This document shows positions 55,692-61,591 of a stretch of DNA of 64,000 nucleotides, in pieces. The DNA is from Streptomyces sp. F001 (GTDB lineage Bacteria; Actinomycetota; Actinomycetes; Streptomycetales; Streptomycetaceae), in assembly GCF_004187715.1 (NCBI RefSeq), contig NZ_QZWF01000001.1:1426001-1490000 (forward strand), given 5' to 3'. Under the pieces are notes generated by a model. That model was not told where the DNA came from and ran no database searches. It was given only the letters and a program-made list of their open reading frames with translations. Made by a program: the position numbers and the translations under genes. How positions within the stretch are numbered: the first letter of the stretch is position 1; every line of letters starts with the position of its first letter.

Positions 55692-56404
55692 TCAAAGGCG
55701 GGGTGGTGCCATGGTGAATCGGGCGTTGACCTGGGCGTGGACGTGTTGTCGTTGGGGTTCGAGGTCGAGGGGTGCGGCGGTGGTGTCCTCGGTGGAGGCT
55801 GCGTAGGCGGCTGAGCGCATGCGGCTTCCGGGTGCTTGGGGGTAGGCGGGGGGTTCTCGGCGCCGATGTCGGAGTTCGACGAGGGCGGCGAGGGTGGTGC
55901 CGAGGGCGTCGGCGTATTCGCGGGCGCGTTGGACGGCTTCGTGGACGGCTTGTTGGCGGGCTTGGCGTGGGCGGGTGAGTCGGGGCGTAGGGTCCACCAG
56001 GGGCCGTCGACGCGGGTGAGGTCGAGGTCGGCCAGTCGGGTGGTGAGTTCGCCGAGGGCGGTGAAGTCGGTGAGTTCGGCGGTGATGTGGACGCGGCCGT
56101 GGTAGGTGCGGATGCGTTCGGCGCGGCCGTGTTTGGTGAGTTCGGGGGTGATGGAGAAGGCGCCGGTTTCGAGGTGTTCGACGGCGTCGCCGTAGGTTTT
56201 GATGAGGTCGAGGGCGGTGGTGTTGCGGCGGGTGAGGTCGTCGAGGGCGGTTCGGCGGTCGCGGCCGCGGGCGGTGACGGTGATGCCGATGCGGGCGATT
56301 TCGGGGTCGACTTCGAGGTGGGCTTGGCCGCGGACGGCGATGCGGGGGGCGTCGGGGGTGCCGTAGGGGAGGGCGGGTGGCTGGGGTTCGTGGGCGGTGG
56401 TCAT
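55692..56404 (-). CDS. SIMPL-domain (DUF541) protein, frameshifted
   Basis: ATG start at 56404. The SIMPL core 'IAVRGQAHLEVDPEIARIGITVTARGRDRRTALDDLTRR' and 'RIRTYHGRVHITAELTDF' is in one frame up to 'TLRPDSPAHA'. The continuation 'RQQAVHEAVQRAREYADALGTTLAALVEL' and 'LDLEPQRQHVHAQVNARFTM' is in the next frame to the stop at 55692. Adding a C at the GG run (55974-55975, this strand) joins them. No signal peptide, so probably cytosolic in this case. Function of SIMPL proteins is poorly defined. Confidence 0.82.
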
Positions 56405-56493
56405 ATGGCCCACTGTGTCAGTTCGGTGTGCTGTCACTGGTTTGGTTGAGGGGTTGGGTCATCGGATCGAAACCTGGTGGGTCTGTTGCGGCC

Positions 56494-56516
56494 GGTCATG
56501 TCCGGGTCAGAATCTA
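56494..56516 (+). promoter_or_regulatory. Candidate PHO box upstream of the 5'-nucleotidase gene
   Basis: Two GGTCA-starting units exactly 11 bp apart (ggtcatgtccg at 56494 and ggtcagaatct at 56505) fit the two-direct-repeat-unit form of a Streptomyces PhoP box. A third GGTCA at 56457 is not in phase. It lies 52-74 bp upstream of the ATG of an exported phosphatase. Confidence 0.5.
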
Positions 56517-56537
56517 CGCGCGTTATCTACGCGCGTC
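56512..56537. repeat. 13-bp tandem direct repeat
   Basis: Two copies of atctacgcgcgt[t/c] immediately after the candidate PHO box and about 30 bp upstream of the 5'-nucleotidase start. Confidence 0.7.
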
Positions 56538-56567
56538 GTCGAAGTCCGTGTGGCTGGAGGAGAGCAC

Positions 56568-58373
56568 ATGCCGTTGAACCGCCGGAAGTTTCTGAAGAAG
56601 TCCGCCGTGACCGGGGCGGGGGTGGCGCTGGCCGGTGCGGCGGCGGCTCCGGCGGCTCAGGCCGCGGAGGTGAGGAAGGGCCCGAGGCCGGCGAAGCGGT
56701 ACTCGCTGACGGTGATGGGCACGACGGACCTGCACGGGCACATCTTCAACTGGGACTATTTCAAGAACGCGGAGTACACGGACGCCAAGGGCAACGCGCA
56801 GGGTCTGGCCCGTATCTCGACGCTGGTCGAGCAGGTCCGTGCGGAGAAGGGCCGCCGCAACACGCTGCTGCTGGATGCGGGCGACACGATTCAGGGCACC
56901 CCGTTGACGTACTACTACGCGAAGGTCGACCCGATCACGGCCGAGGGCGGGCCGGTGCACCCGATGGCGCAGGCGATGAACGAGATCGGGTACGACGCGG
57001 TGGCGCTGGGCAACCACGAGTTCAACTACGGCATCGAGACGCTGCGGAAGTTCGAGGAGCAGTGCGACTTCCCGCTGCTGGGTGCGAACGCGCTGGACGC
57101 GAAGACGCTGAAGCCCGCGTTCCCGCCGTACTTCTTCAAGAAGTTCCATGTGAAGGGCGCCCCGCCGGTCAAGGTCGCGGTTCTCGGTCTGACGAATCCC
57201 GGTATCGCGATCTGGGACAAGGCGTATGTGCAGGGGAAGATGACGTTCCCCGGTCTGGAGGAGCAGGCGGCGAAGTGGGTGCCCAGGCTGCGTTCGATGG
57301 GTGCGGACGTGGTGGTGGTGTCGGCGCACTCCGGGTCGTCCGGCACTTCCTCGTACGGTGACCAGCTGCCGTATATCGAGAACTCGGCGGCGCTGGTGGC
57401 GCAGCAGGTGCCGGGGATCGACGCGATTCTGGTGGGTCATGCGCACACGGAGATTGCCGAGTTGAAGGTGACGAACGAGAAGACCGGTAGGACGGTGGTG
57501 CTGTCGGAGCCGTTGGCCTATGCGGAGCGGTTGTCGCTGTTCGACTTCGAGTTGGTTTTCGCGAAGGGCCGGTGGACGGTGGAGTCGGTCGCGGCGACGG
57601 TGCGCGACTCGAGGACGGTCGCCGACGACCCGAAGATCACCAAGCTGCTGCAGGACGAGCACGACGTCGTCGTGGCGTATGTCAACCAGGTCGTCGGCAC
57701 TGCGACGGAGACCCTGACGACCGTCGAGGCGCGTTACAAGGACGCTCCGATCATCGATCTGATCACCAAGGTGCAGGAGGACGTGGTCAGGGCGGCGCTG
57801 GTGGGCACGGAGTACGCGTCGTTGCCGGTGATCTCGCAGGCCTCGCCGTTCTCGCGGACCTCGGAGATCCCGGCGGGCGATGTGACCATCCGGGATCTGT
57901 CGAGTCTGTACGTGTACGACAACACGCTGGTCGCGAAGCTGATGACGGGCGCGCAGGTCAAGGCGTACCTGGAGTATTCGGCGGAGTATTTCGTGCAGAC
58001 GGCGGCGGGTGCGGCGGTCGATGTGGAGAAGCTGACCAATGCGGGTGGTCGCCCGGATTACAACTACGACTATGTGTCGGGGTTGTCGTACGAGATCGAC
58101 ATTGCGCAGGCGGCGGGTTCGCGGATCAGGAACCTGACCTACAACGGGGCCGCGCTGGATGACGCGCAGCAGTTCGTGTTCGCGGTGAACAACTACCGGG
58201 CGAACGGTGGTGGCGCGTTTCCGCATGTGGCGTCGGCGCAGGAGTTGTGGTCGGAGTCGACGGAGATCCGGACCCGGATCGCGGAGTGGGCGACGGCGAA
58301 GGGTGTGCTGGATCCGAAGGATTTCGCGTCGGTGGGCTGGAAGCTGACACGGGAGGGCACGCCCGTCTTCTGA
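56568..58373 (+). CDS. Tat-exported bifunctional metallophosphatase/5'-nucleotidase
   Basis: 601 residues from ATG 56568, which has GGAGGAGAGCAC upstream. Tat signal 'NRRKFLKKS' with hydrophobic 'GAGVALAGAAAAPAAQA' cleaved near residue 32. Calcineurin-like metal motifs: 'MGTTDLHGHIF', 'LLLDAGDTIQGTPL', 'VALGNHEFNYG', 'VVVSAHSGSSG', 'ILVGHAHTEI'. The C-terminal 5'-nucleotidase domain has 'VNNYRANGGGAFP'. Probably releases phosphate from extracellular nucleotides. The candidate PHO box suggests induction by phosphate limitation. Confidence 0.93.
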   Translation: MPLNRRKFLKKSAVTGAGVALAGAAAAPAAQAAEVRKGPRPAKRYSLTVMGTTDLHGHIFNWDYFKNAEYTDAKGNAQGLARISTLVEQVRAEKGRRNTLLLDAGDTIQGTPLTYYYAKVDPITAEGGPVHPMAQAMNEIGYDAVALGNHEFNYGIETLRKFEEQCDFPLLGANALDAKTLKPAFPPYFFKKFHVKGAPPVKVAVLGLTNPGIAIWDKAYVQGKMTFPGLEEQAAKWVPRLRSMGADVVVVSAHSGSSGTSSYGDQLPYIENSAALVAQQVPGIDAILVGHAHTEIAELKVTNEKTGRTVVLSEPLAYAERLSLFDFELVFAKGRWTVESVAATVRDSRTVADDPKITKLLQDEHDVVVAYVNQVVGTATETLTTVEARYKDAPIIDLITKVQEDVVRAALVGTEYASLPVISQASPFSRTSEIPAGDVTIRDLSSLYVYDNTLVAKLMTGAQVKAYLEYSAEYFVQTAAGAAVDVEKLTNAGGRPDYNYDYVSGLSYEIDIAQAAGSRIRNLTYNGAALDDAQQFVFAVNNYRANGGGAFPHVASAQELWSESTEIRTRIAEWATAKGVLDPKDFASVGWKLTREGTPVF

Positions 58374-58391
58374 CCGTCTGGTCTGGGGTCT

Positions 58392-59818
58392 TCAGTTCCC
58401 GTCCGTGAGGGGTGTGAGCGTCTTCGGGTGGCGCGCGGGCGGGAGCTGGGACTGGTGTGGTTGCAGGCCGAAGGTGGTGAATGCGGTGCGGTGGGGCAGG
58501 GGGTAGGGCTCCTTGCCGGTCAGGGAGTTGAGGATGGTGGCGCTGCGCCAGGCGGCGAGGCCGAGGTCGGGGGTGCCGACGCCGTGGGGTGGGGGGCGGC
58601 GTTCTGGATGTGGATCGCTCCGGTGATGGCGGGGTCGAGGAGGAGGCGGTATTCGTCGTCGATGCGGGGGCGGTTCTGGCTGTCGCGGCGTAGGTGGGGG
58701 TCGAGGCCGGCGAGGAGGCGGGTGAGGGGGCGTTCGCGGTAGCCGGTGGCGAGGACGACGGCGTCGGTGGTGAGCCGGGAGCGGGTGTTCTGCTGGGTGT
58801 GTTCCAGGTGGAGTTCGATTGTGCTGGTGGCGATACGGCCGGCGGTGCGGACGTGGACGCCGGGGGTGAGGACGGCGTCGGGCCAGCCGCCGTGCAGGGT
58901 GCGGCGGTAGAGCTCGTCGTGGATGGCGGCGATGGTGTGGGTGTCGATGCCTTTGTGGAGTTGCCATTGTGCGGCGATGAGGTTGTCGCGGACGGGTTCG
59001 GGCAGGGCGTGGAAGTAGCGGGTGTAGTCGGGGGTGAAGTGTTCCAGGCCGAGCTTGGAGTACTCCATGGGGGCGAAGGCTTCGGTGCGGCCGATCCAGT
59101 GCAGTTTTTCGCGGCCGGCGGGGCGGTGGCGCAGTAGGTCGAGGAAGACTTCGGCGCCGGACTGTCCGGAGCCGACGACGGTGATGTGGTCGGCGGTGAG
59201 GAGGGTGTCGCGGTGGTCGAGGTAGTCGGCGGCGTGGATGACGGGTACGCCGGGTGTGTCGACGAGGGGGGCGGAGCGGGTCGGGGATGTGGGGTTCGGT
59301 GCCGATGCCGAGGACGATGTTCCTGGTGTAGGTGCGGCCGAGGGATGGGGCTTGTGAGTCGGTGTCGAGCTGGGTGAAGTCGACTTCGAAGAGGTCGTGT
59401 TCGGGGTTCCAGCGGACGGCGTCGACCTGGTGGCGGAAGTGGAGTCCGGGGAGGTTGTCGGCGACCCAGCGGCAGTAGGCGTCGTATTCGGCGCGTTGGA
59501 TGTGGAAGTGCTCGGCGAAGTAGAAGGGGAAGAGCCGGTCGCGGGTTTTGAGGTAGTTGAGGAAGGTCCAGGGGCTGGTGGGGTCGGCGAGGGTGACCAG
59601 GTCGGCGAGGAACGGTACTTGGATGGTGGCGCCGTCGATGAGCAGGCCGGGGTGCCAGTCGAAGGTGGGGCGTTGTTCGTAGAAGACGGCGTCGAGTTCG
59701 GCGAGGGGGTGGGCGAGGGCGGCGAGGGAGAGGTTGAAGGGGCCGATGCCGATGCCGACCAGGTCGCGGGGGGCTTGGGCTGCGTGGGCGGGGTGTGGGG
59801 GTTGGTGGGGCGGGTCAT
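58392..59818 (-). CDS. desB: Lysine/ornithine N-monooxygenase (DesB-like), three frameshifts
   Basis: ATG 59818 overlaps the desA stop (ATGA). FAD motif 'LVGIGIGPFNLSLAALAHPL', substrate region 'FYEQRPTFDWHPGLLIDGATIQVPFLADLVTL', NADPH site 'ITVVGSGQSGAEVFLDLLRHRP' and a C-terminal 'VVLATGYRERPL' identify a SidA/IucD/DesB hydroxylase. Frame changes occur at 59768-59773, 59266-59271 and 58586-58589, each in a G run. About 475 residues in total. It should N-hydroxylate a diamine such as cadaverine. Convergent with the 5'-nucleotidase gene. Confidence 0.88.
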
Positions 59819-61170
59819 CGGGGGGTGTTTCCTTCCACCAGTGTGAGGAGGGCGGCCAGGTCCTGGGGGTGGTGTGGGGGTTGAGGAGGGTGGCTTTGAG
59901 CCAGAGGCGGTCGTCCAGCCGGGCTCGGCCGAGGACGGCGCGGCCGTCGGTGAGGAGTTGTCTGCGTACGGCGGCCACGGTGTCGTCGGTGGCGTGGGTG
60001 GGCCGGAACAGGACGGTGCTGATGGTGGGCCGGTCGTGGAGTTCGAGGGCGGGGTGGGTGTCGATGAGGTCGGCGAGGGCGTGGGCGTGGGCGCATACCT
60101 GGTCGATGAGTGCGCCGAGCCCGCTGCGGCCGAGGGTTCTGAGGGTGACGGCGATCTTGAGGATGTCGGGTCTGCGGGTGGTGCGCAGGGAGCGGCCGAG
60201 GAGGTCGGGGAGGCCGGCTTCGGTGTCGTCGTCGGCGTTGAGGTAGTCGGCGCGCTGGTGGAGGGCGGCGAGGTCGCGGGGGTCGGTGACGGTGAGGAGG
60301 CCGGCGGCGATGGGCTGCCAGCCGAGTTTGTGCAGGTCGAGGGTGATGGTGTCGGCGGCTTCGAGGCCGGCGAGTTTGGTGCGGTGGCGTTCGCTGAACA
60401 GGAGTGCGCCGCCGTATGCGGCGTCGATGTGCAGGCGGGCGCCGTGGGCGCGGCAGTGGGCGGCGATGTCGGGCAGCGGGTCGATGAGTCCGGCGTCGGT
60501 GGTGCCGGCGGTGGCTGCGACGAGGAGGGGGCCGCGCAGGTCGGTGAGGGCTTTGTCGAGGTGGCGGGGTCGAGGGTGCCGGTGGGGGCGGGCAGGACGA
60601 CGGGGTCGGGCAGGCCCAGCAGCCAGGCGGCGCGGCCGAGGGAGTGGTGGGCGTTCGTGGCGTGGACGAGCTGGAGGCGGGGGCCGTGGTCTCGCGGGCG
60701 AGCAGCAGGGCGAGGTGGTTGGATTCGGTGCCGCCGGTGGTGACGAGGGCGTCGGCGGCGCCGACTTCGTGGGCGAGCGCCTGTGTGACGAGGGTTTCCA
60801 GGGTGGAGGCGGCCGGGGCCTGGTCCCAGGAGTCGAGGGAGGGGTTGAGGGCGCTGGCGGCGAGGTCTGCGGCGGTGGCGACGGCGAGGGGTGGGCAGTG
60901 CAGGTGGGCGGCGCACAGGGGGTGCGCCGGGTCGGCGGAGCCTGCGGCGAGGGTGTGTACGAGGACGTGCAGGGCGTCCGGGTGGCCTTCGTCGGGCAGT
61001 ACGTCGCCCACCGCGGCGCGGACCTGCGCGGCGACGGCGTCCGGGCCGCCGGCGGGCAGTGGCCCGCCGCGCGCTCGGGTGCCGTCCTGGAGGGCGTGGA
61101 GCACGGTGTCGAGCAACGGCCGTAGCGCGCCCGGGCCTTCGGGGCCTGAGGCTAGGGGCGGCGTGGGCAT
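59815..61170 (-). CDS. desA: PLP-dependent lysine decarboxylase (DesA-like), three frameshifts
   Basis: ATG 61170. N-terminal 'HPLCAAHLHCPPLAVATAADLAASALNPSLDSWDQAPAAS', 'DALVTTGGTESNHLALLLARE' (cofactor phosphate region), then 'LQLVHATNAHHSLGRAAWLLGL' and 'DITLDLHKLGWQPIAAGLL'-type PLP lysine region in successive frames, ending 'DLAALLTLVEGNTPR'. One-base losses at 60679-60683, 60560-60561 and 59865-59869 add up to one codon and restore the original frame. About 452 residues. Decarboxylates lysine to cadaverine in desferrioxamine pathways, coupled to desB. Confidence 0.87.
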   Translation of the reverse strand: MPTPPLASGPEGPGALRPLLDTVLHALQDGTRARGGPLPAGGPDAVAAQVRAAVGDVLPDEGHPDALHVLVHTLAAGSADPAHPLCAAHLHCPPLAVATAADLAASALNPSLDSWDQAPAASTLETLVTQALAHEVGAADALVTTGGTESNHLALLLARETTAPASSSSTPRTPTTPSAAPPGCWACPTPSSCPPPPAPSTPPPRQSPHRPARPPPRRSHRRHHRRRTHRPAARHRRPLPRPRRPPAHRRRIRRRTPVQRTPPHQTRRPRSRRHHHPRPAQTRLAAHRRRPPHRHRPPRPRRPPPARRLPQRRRRHRSRPPRPPRPLPAHHPQTRHPQDRRHPQNPRPQRARRTHRPGMRPRPRPRRPHRHPPRPRTPRPAHHQHRPVPAHPRHRRHRGRRTQTTPHRRPRRPRPSPAGRPPLAQSHPPQPPHHPQDLAALLTLVEGNTPR

Positions 61171-61239
61171 GCTTCCAGCTTGTACGTGGATGGGGCTACG
61201 CGCCTGAAACGCCCAGGGATCGATACCCGAAAGGGGTAC

Positions 61240-61267
61240 GGGTTGGCGGGCGCGGGCCCGCCAACCC
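61240..61267. terminator. Strong hairpin upstream of desA
   Basis: Perfect 12-bp stem gggttggcgggc / gcccgccaaccc with a 4-nt loop, at the edge of the tandem array. It may end transcription from pepN or attenuate desA. Its second arm is shared with the first repeat unit. Confidence 0.55.
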
Positions 61268-61437
61268 GGTGCCGCGTTGCGCGCCCGCCGCCCGGTGCCG
61301 CGTTGCAGGCCTGCCAACCCGGTGCCGCGTTGCGGGCCCGCCAACCCGGTGCCGCGTTGCGGGCCCGCCGCCCGGTGCCGCGTTGCAGGCCTGCCAACCC
61401 GGTGCCGCGTTGCGGGCCCGCCACCCTATGCCGCGTT
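61252..61437. repeat. Seven-unit tandem array, 26-27 bp units with palindromes
   Basis: Each unit starts with a 10-bp element (gcgggcccgc or gcaggcctgc, both perfect palindromes, or gcgcgcccgc) and ends with ggtgccgcgtt or a close form. Lengths are 27, 26, 27, 27, 26, 27 and 26 bp. Units 1-3 and 4-6 form a duplicated 80-bp block. No protein is read through because the unit length is not constant modulo 3. Confidence 0.9.
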
Positions 61438-61462
61438 GCGGGAGCGTGCCGGGCCCCGCGTC

Positions 61463-61591
61463 TGCGGCGTGATCCGCCGGACGGGGCCCTACGCCTGCGG
61501 CATGATCCGCTGGACGGGCTCTACGCCTTCCGCGTGATCCGCCGGACGGGCTCTACGCCTTCCGCATGATCTGCCGGACGGGCTCTACGCC
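61463..61591. repeat. Four-unit tandem array, 32-33 bp units, over the pepN stop codon
   Basis: Units at 61463-61495, 61496-61527, 61528-61559 and 61560-61591 share the core 'gatccgccggacggg' with 'ctacgcc' ends. The last unit contains the pepN stop (61585-61587). Confidence 0.9.

Noticed and set aside
61152..61424. Short repetitive protein (RNAAPGW-like repeats) on the minus strand
   Set aside because: Unit lengths alternate 26 and 27 bp, so the reading frame is not kept across the array. No ribosome-binding site.
61252..61591. CRISPR array
   Set aside because: Units are contiguous with no unique spacers between them, and no cas genes are in the window.
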